Of a stretch of 64,000 bases of DNA, positions 26,315 to 35,690 are shown piece after piece. Location: positions 1 through 64,000 of the forward strand of contig NZ_BAGJ01000171.1 in assembly GCF_000308775.1 (NCBI RefSeq), written 5' to 3'. Source of the stretch: Nocardia testacea NBRC 100365 (GTDB lineage Bacteria; Actinomycetota; Actinomycetes; Mycobacteriales; Mycobacteriaceae). The translations under genes were made by a program, and so were the position numbers. The stretch's first letter is position 1, and each line of letters opens with the position of its first letter. The notes beneath the pieces were generated by a model, which did no database searches, was not told the DNA's origin, and was given only the letters and a program-made list of their open reading frames with translations.

Positions 26315-26794
26315 ATGAATGAGGCGCGACTGCTCCCGCTGACCGAGAACAACCTGCACCTGCTGCTCGAGCGGGCGGTAGCGGATGCCGACCCCCTCGA
26401 AGTGATGCCACCGGTTCCCGGTACGACCGGCTGGGATCCCACGGCCAGGGCCGCGTTCCTGGAGTTCCACCGCTCCCGGTCCGTCGCCACGCCGCGGCCG
26501 GTGGAGAGCACCTATGTCATCGTCGTCGACGAACAGATCGTGGGTGCGGCGCGGCTCGAACCGCTCGACGAGGGCCGGGTCGAAGTCGGCGCCTGGATCG
26601 GACGGTCGCGCCGTGGGGGTGGGATCGGCGCCGCGATCATGGATCAATTGCTGACGCTGGCCCGCGATTCGGGTGCCCGGCAACTCGTGGCCTGCACCAC
26701 CGCCGCCAACAGGGCAGCCTGCCGCCTACTGGACCGTGCCGGTGCCGATCTCACTGTCACCGGGCCCGAGGTCGGTGCCGTAGCCGAGCTCTGA
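26315..26794 (+). CDS. GNAT-family N-acetyltransferase
   Basis: 159 aa. GNAT core: TYVIVVDEQIVGAARLEPL (strands), VEVGAWIGRSRRGGGIGAAI (acetyl-CoA pyrophosphate loop), then LVACTTAANRAACRLLDRAG (motif B). The substrate is unknown. The ATG at 26315 is supported by a downstream shift to coding composition; upstream the frame is weak. Confidence 0.88.
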   Translation: MNEARLLPLTENNLHLLLERAVADADPLEVMPPVPGTTGWDPTARAAFLEFHRSRSVATPRPVESTYVIVVDEQIVGAARLEPLDEGRVEVGAWIGRSRRGGGIGAAIMDQLLTLARDSGARQLVACTTAANRAACRLLDRAGADLTVTGPEVGAVAEL

Positions 26795-26932
26795 GCATCC
26801 CCACGCAGCTGTGAGACCGCGATTCCGCACGAACTCGGAAGTCCGTGAGGGCGATCGGGTGATGCACTGGCCGCTTGCCGGTGGCGTCCGGACCGGGTGC
26901 CGAACATCGTTACGAACCCGTGCGGTCCGGAC

Positions 26933-27937
26933 TCACTCGGCGGGAAGCCGGGTCACCGCACTGTCGGCGAACGCCGGTACGTTCGGTGCGACCTTGTCGA
27001 AATGGATGATGCCGAACTGCGCGAAAACGGCTGTGCCGGAATCCACCTGCTGCTGTATCAATTCCGCCGCGTGGGCGTCGCGGCGCATATTGCATGCCAG
27101 AGCGACCTTCTGCACAGGAGTCTCGGCGATTCCGGTAACCCCGGGGTCGTTGGTTTCCTTCATGAGCCAGTCCTCATCGGTCTTCCGGAACACTCCGGAG
27201 AAACCGGTATGAGCGTAGTCGCGGGCCATCAGATCGGTGAGTGCCTGCCGGGCATCGGCACCGGGAGGAAGGATGTGGGCGAACATATCGAGCGCCTCGT
27301 TCAGATGCGCCGTCATATCGAGGCCGGTCCGCTCCTGAGCTGCCAGTCCTTGCGGCATCTGCCGGAGGACGTAATACCCGAAGACATCCTCGGGCCGGTG
27401 CTCGGCGAGTAGGCCACGGACCTGGTCGGCCAGATCTTCCTCCATCGAAATAGGCTCCACTCCTTTTTCTCGCGCTTTGAAAGCGATGGCGCCGATTTCG
27501 CCTCGATCGGACTCGAACGCTGATCTGGCATCGCTCGCCCGGGGTGGCACCCGGCCCTCGACGATGACGACGCGTTTCTTACCTTCGGTCGCCGCGAGCC
27601 AGTCCGTCAGTCGCTCGAGCAACGCCCGGCTCTGCGGCAGGTCGTAGATCTTGTAGTGCACCGTCCCGACGAATACGGAATCCCCGGCGGACACCATCAG
27701 GTGCGGGCGCTCGTTCGCCGAATTATCGGCGAGCCGGAGCTGGGTTTTTCCGGCGAGCTCGTCGGTGACCTCGAGTCTTTTCTTCTGGGACGCGTCGAAA
27801 GTGTCCGCCCCCGTCCGCGCCACGGTCCCGTGGTCTTCGGAGTGGCGGGACAGCGTCCGGCCGATCTGGAGTCCCGCCTCCTTGAGCCGATCCCGCACCC
27901 GCCCGAGACTGCGGGCCATCTCGCCGAAACCTGGCAC
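26933..27937 (-). CDS. Solo effector-like protein of unknown catalytic type
   Basis: 334 aa from a GTG at 27937 with AAGGG 5 nt upstream. Amphipathic N-terminus (MARSLGRVRDRLKEAGLQIG), polar linker, then a large alpha/beta domain: HLMVSAGDSVFVGTVHYKIY, KKRVVIVEGRVP, FGYYVLRQMP, TAVFAQFGIIHFDKVA. The VVIVEGR strand plus late GIIHF resembles the arrangement of TraB/GumN/ChaN-type folds, but I cannot assign it with confidence. It has no signal peptide or WXG module and visibly lower GC than the flanking genes. No partner gene is evident. Confidence 0.65.
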   Translation of the reverse strand: MPGFGEMARSLGRVRDRLKEAGLQIGRTLSRHSEDHGTVARTGADTFDASQKKRLEVTDELAGKTQLRLADNSANERPHLMVSAGDSVFVGTVHYKIYDLPQSRALLERLTDWLAATEGKKRVVIVEGRVPPRASDARSAFESDRGEIGAIAFKAREKGVEPISMEEDLADQVRGLLAEHRPEDVFGYYVLRQMPQGLAAQERTGLDMTAHLNEALDMFAHILPPGADARQALTDLMARDYAHTGFSGVFRKTDEDWLMKETNDPGVTGIAETPVQKVALACNMRRDAHAAELIQQQVDSGTAVFAQFGIIHFDKVAPNVPAFADSAVTRLPAE

Positions 27938-28262
27938 ACTCACCCTTCTCACGTCGGCCGCGCACCATGCGCCGTCGTACCGGAATCGGCCGGGCCCGGT
28001 CAGTTCAGCGACGAGGGCATCCGCGCTACTACCCGTTCCCGAGCTTCCGATGCCGTTCGACAACTGTAGAAAATCACCGTCACCCTCGCAGCCAGGGGTC
28101 CGTGAGCAGCGATCTCGAATGATTTGCGACGGTGGGGGTTCTGAGGCTTTCGCCCCGAGCTCGCTCCGCCCACGGTAATCGGGCCTCACTCGGGCGGCGC
28201 GCTACGCGTTCGCGCAAGCCTCCTACCGACGCCGGTGGCCCGGTCCGCGCGACTCCAGCGCT

Positions 28263-28868
28263 TCAGCCGCGCCGGGCTTCCAGTGCCTCGTGCAGCGTGA
28301 CCGCCCACTGGTGCACGATCTGTTTACGCCGGGCCGAATCATCGGTGAGGACATCGGCCAGACCCAGACCGCGGGCGAGGTCGAGGGTGGCCTGAACGAG
28401 ATGGTGGGCGACCGGATCGGTGTCGTCGACGCCCAGTGCCCGGACGGCGCGCCGGTGGGCGCCGCGGCCGAAGCGGGCTTCCAGCGGGACGATGCGTTCG
28501 CGGAGCGCCGGGTCGGCGGCGGCGTGGGTCCAGACCTGGAGGGCGGCTTTGAACAACGTGCTGGTGTAGGACTCGACCAGCCCGGCGACCACGGCTTCGG
28601 TGCGGGCCAGGCCGGGTTCGGTGACCACCGTGGATACCGCCTGGTCGGTGCGGGTGTCGAACATGTAGGTGAGGGCGGCGGTGATGAGATCTTCGCGGGT
28701 CGGGAAATGGTGCTGGGCCGCGCCCCGGGACACCCCGGCCCGTTCGGCGACCACCGCCACGGTCGCCGCTGCCCAGCCCTTCTCGGCCAGGCAGTCGATG
28801 GTCGCCTCGAGGAGCCGCTGCCGGGTCGCCCGGCTGCGGTCCTGTTTGGGTTCGTGCGGTGTCGCCAT
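28263..28868 (-). CDS. TetR-family repressor of the AtuA-type operon
   Basis: 201 aa. HTH: ATRQRLLEATIDCLAEKGWA, then VAERAGVSRGAAQHHFPTRE. The C-terminal ligand domain is helical. It is the last gene of a minus-strand operon of acyl-CoA enzymes and starts 6 bp after the hydratase gene ends. Autoregulation through the palindrome at 37503-37518 is likely, with an acyl-CoA intermediate as inducer, as for other TetR regulators of lipid or terpene catabolism. Confidence 0.88.
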   Translation of the reverse strand: MATPHEPKQDRSRATRQRLLEATIDCLAEKGWAAATVAVVAERAGVSRGAAQHHFPTREDLITAALTYMFDTRTDQAVSTVVTEPGLARTEAVVAGLVESYTSTLFKAALQVWTHAAADPALRERIVPLEARFGRGAHRRAVRALGVDDTDPVAHHLVQATLDLARGLGLADVLTDDSARRKQIVHQWAVTLHEALEARRG

Positions 28869-28874
28869 AGCGGC

Positions 28875-29681
28875 CTATTCTGCCGAGGGCGTCTCGGCGG
28901 CCTGGACGGCCCAGCGGGGCGGGCGGCGTTGCAGGAACGCGGTCATACCCTCGATCACTTCCTCGGTGCCGAAGAAACTGCCCGAGCGGGCGGCCAATTC
29001 GTCGGCGGAGCGGTCGAATTCGGCCAGGATCGGCGCGGTGGTGAGCCGTTTGCTCTCCGCGAGGCCCTGTGGGGAGGCTTTGCGCAGTTCGTCCAGTAGT
29101 TCGGTGGTCCGGGCGGCCGGGTCGTTCGTCGCCAGGGTGATCAGGCCGATCCGCTCGGCGGTATCTGCGTCGAACTTCTCGCCGGTCAGGAAATACCGGT
29201 CGGCGGCGCGGGGGGTCAGCCGGGGCAGCAGGGTGAGCGAGATGACGAAGGGGGCCAGGCCGAGCCGCGCCTCGGTGAGCGCGAAACTGCTGGACAGGCC
29301 GGCCACGGCGATATCGCAGGCCGCGAGCAGTCCCATACCTCCGGCCCGCACATTGCCGTCCACCCGCGCGATCACGGGTTTCGGAAGTTCCAGGATGGCG
29401 CGCAGCAGCCGCACCATCCACTGGGTGCGGATATCGGAGGCGGCGGCGGGGTCGGCGTCCACCGCTTCCTTCAGGTCCGCTCCCGCGCAGAACGTGTTGC
29501 CGGTATGGGTGAGGACCACGGCGCGGACCTGCGGGTCGGCGGCGGCGCGTGCCAGGCCCGCCAGGAGTTCGGTCACCAGGCGCGAGGAGATGGCGTTGCG
29601 ATTGTGCGGGGAGTCGAGGGTGAGGGTGGCGAACCCGTCCTCGACGGCGTAGTCGACAACTCGGGTCTCGGTTCCGGTCAC
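28875..29681 (-). CDS. Enoyl-CoA hydratase/isomerase
   Basis: 268 aa crotonase fold. HNRNAISSRL, then FCAGADLKEA (CoA and oxyanion hole), then GNVRAGGMGLLAACDIAV and TEARLGLAPFV. In crotonases two Glu residues near these motifs act on water; the first lies here in a Val/Arg/Ala context, so exact chemistry is not certain. In the operon it likely hydrates the carboxylated, unsaturated acyl-CoA. Confidence 0.88.
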   Translation of the reverse strand: MTGTETRVVDYAVEDGFATLTLDSPHNRNAISSRLVTELLAGLARAAADPQVRAVVLTHTGNTFCAGADLKEAVDADPAAASDIRTQWMVRLLRAILELPKPVIARVDGNVRAGGMGLLAACDIAVAGLSSSFALTEARLGLAPFVISLTLLPRLTPRAADRYFLTGEKFDADTAERIGLITLATNDPAARTTELLDELRKASPQGLAESKRLTTAPILAEFDRSADELAARSGSFFGTEEVIEGMTAFLQRRPPRWAVQAAETPSAE

Positions 29682-29734
29682 GGTGGCCCTGCCTTTCTGG
29701 GTGGGCCGGCGCCTGCGCCCCGGCCCGCCGGTGT

Positions 29735-30895
29735 TCAGTAGGACTTCGGCAGGCCCAGCGAATGCTGGGCGACGAAGTTGAGGATCATTTCCCGGCTCAC
29801 CGGGGCCACCCGCGCGATCCGGGCCGCGCCGAGCATGGCGGCCAGGCCGTATTCCGAGGTCAGGCCGGAACCGCCGTGGGTCTGGATGGCCTGGTCGAGC
29901 GCCTTGATACTGGCCTCGGCGGCCGCGTATTTGGCCATGTTGGCGGCCTCGGCGGCACCCATCTCGTCCCCGGCGTCGTAGAGGGTGGCGGCCTTGAGCA
30001 TCATCAGCCGGGCCAGTTCCAGTTCGATCTTCACCTGGGCCAGCGGATGCGCGATGCCCTGGTGCGCGCCGATCGGGGTTTTCCAGACGGCGCGTTCGTT
30101 GGCGTATTCCACCGCCCGGTCGAGGGCGTAGCGGCCCACGCCGACCGCCATGGCGGCGCCCATGATCCGCTCCGGGTTCAAACCCGCGAACAGCTGCATG
30201 AGTGCGGCGTCCTCTTTACCGACCAGGGCGGTGGAGGGCAGCCGGACATCGTCGAGGAACAGGGTGAACTGGTGGTCCGGTTCGATGATGTCCATTTCCT
30301 GCGGGGTCTTCTCGAACCCGGGCGCGTCGGTGGGGACGATGAACAGGGCGGGCTTGAGTTTGCCGGTCTTGTGGTCCTCGGTGCGCGCCACGATCAGCAC
30401 CGCCTCGGCCTGGTCGACGCCGGAGATGAAGATCTTGCGGCCGGTGAGCAGCCAGTCGTCACCGTCGCGGCGGGCGGTGGTGGTGATCTGGTGCGAATTG
30501 GAACCGGCGTCGGGTTCGGTGATACCGAAGACCATTTTGGCCGAACCGTCGGAGAGCTTGGGCAGCCATTCGGCCTTCTGCTCGTCGGTGCCGTACTTGG
30601 TGATGATGGTGCCGCAGATGGCGGGCGAGACCACCATGAGCAGCAGACCGGCACCCTGCGCGGACAGTTCCTCCATCACCAGCGCCAGTTCGTACATACC
30701 GGCGCCGCCGCCCCCGTACTCCTCCGGCAGGTTCACGCCGAGGAAGCCCAGCTTCCCGGCCTCGGACCACAGTTCGTCCAGCGGCTGGTTCTTCCGCGCC
30801 CGGGGCAGCACGTAATCGCGATAGTTGTACTTGGCGGCCAGCGCGGCCACGGCCGCGCGCAGTTCTTTGCGTTCGTCGGATTCGATGAAGCTCAT
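29735..30895 (-). CDS. Acyl-CoA dehydrogenase (second of operon)
   Basis: 386 aa. Flavoprotein signatures: MVFGITEPDAGSNSHQITTT (FAD/substrate region), LTGRKIFISGVDQAEAVL and QTHGGSGLTSEYGLA near the C-terminus. It would oxidise an acyl-CoA to the trans-2-enoyl-CoA with FAD. It starts 3 bp after the carboxylase alpha gene ends. The first dehydrogenase at 34539 is only distantly similar, implying a different substrate. Confidence 0.92.
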   Translation of the reverse strand: MSFIESDERKELRAAVAALAAKYNYRDYVLPRARKNQPLDELWSEAGKLGFLGVNLPEEYGGGGAGMYELALVMEELSAQGAGLLLMVVSPAICGTIITKYGTDEQKAEWLPKLSDGSAKMVFGITEPDAGSNSHQITTTARRDGDDWLLTGRKIFISGVDQAEAVLIVARTEDHKTGKLKPALFIVPTDAPGFEKTPQEMDIIEPDHQFTLFLDDVRLPSTALVGKEDAALMQLFAGLNPERIMGAAMAVGVGRYALDRAVEYANERAVWKTPIGAHQGIAHPLAQVKIELELARLMMLKAATLYDAGDEMGAAEAANMAKYAAAEASIKALDQAIQTHGGSGLTSEYGLAAMLGAARIARVAPVSREMILNFVAQHSLGLPKSY

Positions 30896-30898
30896 TGC

Positions 30899-32935
30899 CT
30901 ACTCCTGGTTTTCGGTGGCGGGATCCACCACGGCGAGAACGGCACCCACATCGACCTGTTGGCCGACTTCGACATTCACGGCACTGAGCACACCGTCGGC
31001 GGGCGCGGCAATGGTGTGCTCCATCTTCATGGCCTCCAGCCACAGGATCGGCTGACCGGCGGTCACCGAACTGCCGACCTCCGCGCCGAGCCGGATCACG
31101 CTGCCCGGCATGGGCGCCAGCAGGGATCCGGTGGCCACCTGGTCGGCGGGGTCGGTGAACCGCGGCAGGCGGCGCGCCGACACCGGACCGAGCGCGGAAT
31201 CCACGCAGACCAGGTCGGCGTAGCGGGCGACGGCGAACTGCCGCCGGACCGGGCCGTGCGCACCGGGTACCGCCAGTACGACCTGATCGGGCGTGGCGGA
31301 GATCAATTCCAGGCCGTCGTGCCCGGCGACCTCCACCCCGCCCCGGGTGAACCGGTAGTCGATATCGTACGTACCGGTGGCGCGGCTTTCGTAGGACTTG
31401 CGTTGCGCCTGCGACGGCAGATTGCGCCAGCCGCTCGGCACGCCCGCGACCACACCCGCCCGGGCCCGGTTGGCGGCCGCTTCGGCGAGCGCGGCCGCGA
31501 CGATCGACAGTTCCTCCTCGTCCGGGCCGGCCAGCGGCGCGGCCAAGGCATCCAGACCGTGCGTGGCGAAGAACGCGGTATCGGTATCGCCGGCCAGGAA
31601 GGCGGGATGGCGCAGGACCCGGACGAGCAGGTCGCGGTTGGTGACCAGGCCGTGGATCCGGGCCCGGTGCAGGGCGCCGGCCAGCAGCCGGGCCGCCTCC
31701 GCCCGGGTGCGGCCGTAGGAGATGACCTTGGCGAGCATGGGGTCGTAGTGCACCCCGACCACCGAACCGTCGACCACCCCGGAATCCAGCCGGACCCCGG
31801 GGCGGTCGAGCAGGTCGAACTCCGCCGCTACCTGCGGGACCTCGATGCGGTGCACGGTTCCGCTCTGCGGCTGCCAGTCCTGCGCGGGGTCTTCGGCGTA
31901 GAGCCGGACCTCGATCGAATGGCCCTGCGGAGCGGGAGGTTTCGGGGCCAGCCGAGCGCCCTGGGCGACCTCCAGCTGCAACTGGACCAGGTCCAGCCCG
32001 GTGGTGCATTCGGTGACCGGATGCTCCACCTGGAGGCGGGTGTTCATCTCCAGGAAGAAGAAGTCACCGGATTCGTCGGCCAGGAATTCGACCGTTCCGG
32101 CGCCGGTGTAGCCGATGGCGGCGGCGGCCTGGCGGGCCGCCTCGAACAGACGGTCCCGCATACCGGGGCCCGAATCCGCTCCCCTACCGCCATCGATACG
32201 CTCCACCAGGGGAGACGGCGCCTCTTCGACTGCCTTCTGGTGCCGGCGCTGGATCGAGCACTCACGTTCGCCGACGGCCCAGATGGCGCCGTGTGTATCG
32301 GCCAGCACCTGGACCTCGATATGGCGGCCGGTCTCGAGATAGCGCTCGCAGAAGACGGTGGGGTCGCCGAACGCCGATTCGGCCTCCCGGCGGGCGCCTT
32401 CCAGCTGCCCGGGGAGTTCGGCCAGGTCGCGCACCACCCGCATACCGCGACCGCCGCCACCGGCGGACGCCTTGATCAGTACCGGGAGCTGCGCTTCGGT
32501 GACCTCCGCCGGGTCGAGTTCGGCCAGCACCGGCACCCCGGCGGCGTCCATCATCTTCTTGGCCGCGACCTTGGACCCCATCTCCTCGATGGCGGCGGCG
32601 GGCGGCCCGATCCAGACCAGTCCCGCCGCTTCCACCGCGCGCGCGAATTCCGCGTTCTCGGAAAGGAACCCGTAGCCGGGGTGGACGGCGTCGGCACCCG
32701 TGGCCTGAGCGGCCGCGATGATCAGGTCGGCGCGCAGGTAGGTCTGCGCGGGTGTGTTCCCGGGCAGCCGGACCGCGGCGTCGGCCTCGGCGATATGCGG
32801 AGATCCGGCGTCGGCGTCGGAATAGACCGCCACCGTGCCCACGCCCATCCGGCGGCAGGTGGCGAAGATCCGGCGGGCGATCTCACCGCGATTGGCGACC
32901 AGAACGCTGGTGATGAGCTGCTGCGAATTCGTCAC
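30899..32935 (-). CDS. Acyl-CoA carboxylase alpha subunit (biotin carboxylase plus biotin carrier)
   Basis: 678 aa from GTG at 32935. Biotin carboxylase N-domain (ITSVLVANRGEIARRIFATC), ATP-grasp (PVLIKASAGGGGRGMRVV), EMNTRLQVEHPVTE (catalytic Glu/Arg) and a C-terminal carrier with EAMKMEH (biotinyl-Lys637). It carboxylates biotin with bicarbonate and ATP. The beta partner is the next gene upstream. The layout matches methylcrotonyl-, geranyl- or related branched acyl-CoA carboxylases. It shares the polycistronic mRNA with genes either side. Confidence 0.94.
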   Translation of the reverse strand: MTNSQQLITSVLVANRGEIARRIFATCRRMGVGTVAVYSDADAGSPHIAEADAAVRLPGNTPAQTYLRADLIIAAAQATGADAVHPGYGFLSENAEFARAVEAAGLVWIGPPAAAIEEMGSKVAAKKMMDAAGVPVLAELDPAEVTEAQLPVLIKASAGGGGRGMRVVRDLAELPGQLEGARREAESAFGDPTVFCERYLETGRHIEVQVLADTHGAIWAVGERECSIQRRHQKAVEEAPSPLVERIDGGRGADSGPGMRDRLFEAARQAAAAIGYTGAGTVEFLADESGDFFFLEMNTRLQVEHPVTECTTGLDLVQLQLEVAQGARLAPKPPAPQGHSIEVRLYAEDPAQDWQPQSGTVHRIEVPQVAAEFDLLDRPGVRLDSGVVDGSVVGVHYDPMLAKVISYGRTRAEAARLLAGALHRARIHGLVTNRDLLVRVLRHPAFLAGDTDTAFFATHGLDALAAPLAGPDEEELSIVAAALAEAAANRARAGVVAGVPSGWRNLPSQAQRKSYESRATGTYDIDYRFTRGGVEVAGHDGLELISATPDQVVLAVPGAHGPVRRQFAVARYADLVCVDSALGPVSARRLPRFTDPADQVATGSLLAPMPGSVIRLGAEVGSSVTAGQPILWLEAMKMEHTIAAPADGVLSAVNVEVGQQVDVGAVLAVVDPATENQE

Positions 32936-32943
32936 GACCGGCC

Positions 32944-34542
32944 TCACATTCGGAAGACGCCGAAGGATTCGGCGCCCTGGACAGGTGCAGTGTGGATGGC
33001 CGAGAGGGCCATACCGAGCACGGTGCGGGTATCGCGCGGGTCGATGACCCCGTCGTCGTAGAGCCGCCCGGACATGAACATGGCCAGCGATTCGGCCTCG
33101 ATCTGCGCTTCCACCATGGCACGCATCCCGGAATCGGCCTCTTCGTCGAACGCCTGCCCGCGGGCCTCGGCGGCGGCCCGGCCGACGATGGAGATCACCC
33201 CGGCCAATTGCGCCCCGCCCATGACCGCGGATTTGGCACTGGGCCAGGCGAAGACGAAGCGGGGGTCGTAGGCGCGGCCGCACATGCCGTAGTGGCCGGC
33301 ACCGTAGGAGGCGCCCATGAGCACGGAGATGTGCGGGACCTTGGAATTGGAGACCGCGTTGATCATCTGGGCGCCGTGTTTGATGATGCCCTTCTGCTCG
33401 TACTCCTTGCCGACCATGTAGCCGGTGGTGTTGTGCAGGAACAGCAGCGGAGTGTTGGTCTTGTTGGCCAGCTGGATGAACTGGGTGGCCTTCTGCGATT
33501 CCTCGGAGAACAGCACACCGCGGGCATTGGCGAGGATGCCGACCGGATACCCGTGCAGTTCGGCCCACCCGGTGACCAGGCTGGACCCGTAGCGGATCTT
33601 GAACTCGTCGAAATCGGAGCCGTCGACGATCCGGGCGATCACCTCGCGCGGATCGAAGGGGATCTTCAGGTCGGGCGGCACGATCCCCAGTAGTTCGTCC
33701 GGGTCGTACAGCGGTTCGAGCACCGAGGTGCGGGCCGCCGGTCCCCGCTTCTTCCAGTTCAGCCGTTTGACGATGCGCCGGCCGATGCGGATGGCGTCCT
33801 GCTCGTCGAGGGCGTAGTAATCGGCCAGACCCGAGACCCGGGCGTGCATATCCGCGCCGCCCAGGGATTCGTCGTCGGACTCCTCACCGGTGGCCATCTT
33901 CACCAGCGGTGGTCCGCCCAGGAACACCTTGGAGCGTTCCTTGATCATCACCACGTGATCGGACATCCCGGGGATGTAGGCGCCACCCGCGGTGGAGTTG
34001 CCGAAGACCAGGGCGATGGTGGGGATACCCGCCGCCGACGCCTGGGTGAGATCGCGGAACATCCGGCCGCCGGGGACGAAAACCTCTTTCTGCGTGGGCA
34101 GATCGGCGCCGCCGGATTCCACCAGCGAGATCACCGGCAACCGGTTCTCCCGGATGATGTCGTTGACCCGCAATGTCTTGCGCAACGTCCAGGGATTGGA
34201 CGTGCCGCCGCGCACAGTGGGGTCGGGCGCGACGATCATGCATTCCACGCCCTCCACCACGCCGATACCGGCGACGGTGCTGGCGCCGACCTGGAATTCG
34301 CTGCCCCAGGCCGCGAGCGGGCACAGCTCGAGGAACGGGGAATCCTCGTCGATGAGCAGTTCGATCCGTTCGCGGGCGGTCAGCTTCCCGCGTTTGCGGT
34401 GGCGGGCGAGTTTCTCGGGACCGCCGCCCGCGATGACCTTCTCGAATTCCGCCTCGACCTCGGCGAGTTTGGCGGTCATGGCCGCGGCCGCCGCGGTGTA
34501 GTCGGCACTCGTGGTGTCGAGGGTGCTGCGCAGTGTCGTCAA
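32944..34542 (-). CDS. Acyl-CoA carboxylase beta subunit (carboxyltransferase)
   Basis: 532 aa from a TTG at 34542 that overlaps the dehydrogenase stop (TTGA). Crotonase-like carboxyltransferase: RGKLTARERIELLIDEDSPF at the start, VESGGADLPTQKEVF, FGNSTAGGAYIPGMS, KMATGEESDDESLGGADMHA, then VLMGASYGAGHYGMCGRAYD. It most resembles methylcrotonyl/geranyl-CoA carboxylases (one long beta chain). It moves the carboxyl group from biotin to an acyl-CoA gamma-carbon. The TTG start is unusual but the 4-bp overlap supports it. Confidence 0.92.
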   Translation of the reverse strand: MTTLRSTLDTTSADYTAAAAAMTAKLAEVEAEFEKVIAGGGPEKLARHRKRGKLTARERIELLIDEDSPFLELCPLAAWGSEFQVGASTVAGIGVVEGVECMIVAPDPTVRGGTSNPWTLRKTLRVNDIIRENRLPVISLVESGGADLPTQKEVFVPGGRMFRDLTQASAAGIPTIALVFGNSTAGGAYIPGMSDHVVMIKERSKVFLGGPPLVKMATGEESDDESLGGADMHARVSGLADYYALDEQDAIRIGRRIVKRLNWKKRGPAARTSVLEPLYDPDELLGIVPPDLKIPFDPREVIARIVDGSDFDEFKIRYGSSLVTGWAELHGYPVGILANARGVLFSEESQKATQFIQLANKTNTPLLFLHNTTGYMVGKEYEQKGIIKHGAQMINAVSNSKVPHISVLMGASYGAGHYGMCGRAYDPRFVFAWPSAKSAVMGGAQLAGVISIVGRAAAEARGQAFDEEADSGMRAMVEAQIEAESLAMFMSGRLYDDGVIDPRDTRTVLGMALSAIHTAPVQGAESFGVFRM

Positions 34543-35690
34543 GACTGATACCCCAATCGTTTCGCGGCCAGGCCGGTGAGGATTTCGGTGGTACCGCCGC
34601 CGATACCCAGGATCCGCATATCGCGGTACTGGCGTTCCACCTCGGATTCGCGCATATAGCCGAGTCCGCCGAAGAGCTGCACCGCCTGGTTCGCCACCCA
34701 TTCACCGGATTCGACGGCCGTGTTCTTGGCGAAGCAGACCTCGGCGATCAGATCGGTCTCCCCGGCCGCGGCGCGGGCGGCCACGTCCCGGGTGTAGACG
34801 CGGGCGATATCGACCCGGCGGGCCATCTCGGTGACGGTGTTCTGCACGGCCTGCCTGCTGATCAGCGGGCGGCCGAAGGTTTCCCGGTTGCGTACCCAGT
34901 CCAGGGTGAGGTCCAGGCAGCGCTGCGCGCTCGAATACGCCTGCACGGCCAGTCCGACCCGCTCGCTGACGAACGCCGCGGCGATCTGCAGGAAACCGGA
35001 ATTCTCCGGCCCCACCAGGTTCGACACCGGCACCCGGACATCCTGGTAGGACAGTTCCGCGGTATCGGAAGCGCGCCAGCCCATCTTGTCCAGTTTGCGG
35101 CCCACCGTGAAACCGGGGGTGTCCTTTTCCACCACCAGCAGCGAAACCCCCGACGCGCCCGGACCGCCGGTACGGACGGCGGTCACCACGAAATCGGCGC
35201 GGCAGCCGGAGGTGATGTAGGTCTTGGCGCCGTTGACGATGTAGTGATCGCCGTCGCGGCGGGCCGAGGTGGTCAGATGACCCACATCGGAGCCGCCGCC
35301 GGGTTCGGTGATCGCCAGCGAACCGATCTTGTCACCGGCGAGCGTCGGCCGTACCCAGCGGTCGAGCTGGGCGGGATCGCCCGCGGCGATGAGGTGCGGT
35401 ACCGCGATACCGCAGGTGAACAGCGAGGCGAACACGCCACCCGAGACCCCGGCGTAGTGCAGTTCCTCGCAGACGACGGCGCCGTCGATACCGCTTCCGC
35501 CCGCTCCACCCGCGGCTTCCGGGAACTGGATGCCGAGCAGGCCCAGTTCCCCGGCCTTCTTGTGCAGTTCCCGCGGGATCTCCCCGTCGCGTTCCCAATC
35601 ATCCTGGTAGGGCAGGATCTCGCGCTCGGCGAAAGCGCGCACGGTGGCGCGGAGTTCGCGGCGCTCGGCGGTGTTCCAGACAGTGCTCAC
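34539..35690 (-). CDS. Acyl-CoA dehydrogenase (first of operon)
   Basis: 383 aa from GTG at 35690, overlapping the AtuA-like stop (GTGA). Motifs: GSLAITEPGGGSDVGHLTTS, YIVNGAKTYITSGCRADFVV, VSERVGLAVQAYSSAQRCLD, and LFGGLGYMRESEVERQYRDM near the end with the catalytic base region. It is likely the citronellyl-CoA-type or branched acyl-CoA dehydrogenase acting before carboxylation. Confidence 0.92.
   Translation of the reverse strand: MSTVWNTAERRELRATVRAFAEREILPYQDDWERDGEIPRELHKKAGELGLLGIQFPEAAGGAGGSGIDGAVVCEELHYAGVSGGVFASLFTCGIAVPHLIAAGDPAQLDRWVRPTLAGDKIGSLAITEPGGGSDVGHLTTSARRDGDHYIVNGAKTYITSGCRADFVVTAVRTGGPGASGVSLLVVEKDTPGFTVGRKLDKMGWRASDTAELSYQDVRVPVSNLVGPENSGFLQIAAAFVSERVGLAVQAYSSAQRCLDLTLDWVRNRETFGRPLISRQAVQNTVTEMARRVDIARVYTRDVAARAAAGETDLIAEVCFAKNTAVESGEWVANQAVQLFGGLGYMRESEVERQYRDMRILGIGGGTTEILTGLAAKRLGYQS

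Noticed and set aside
29762..33061. Very long open frame (about 1100 codons) on the plus strand
   Set aside because: It is antisense to the acyl-CoA dehydrogenase, carboxylase and hydratase genes, which have complete enzyme motifs. High GC makes long shadow frames common, and the composition is Gly/Asp/His-rich.
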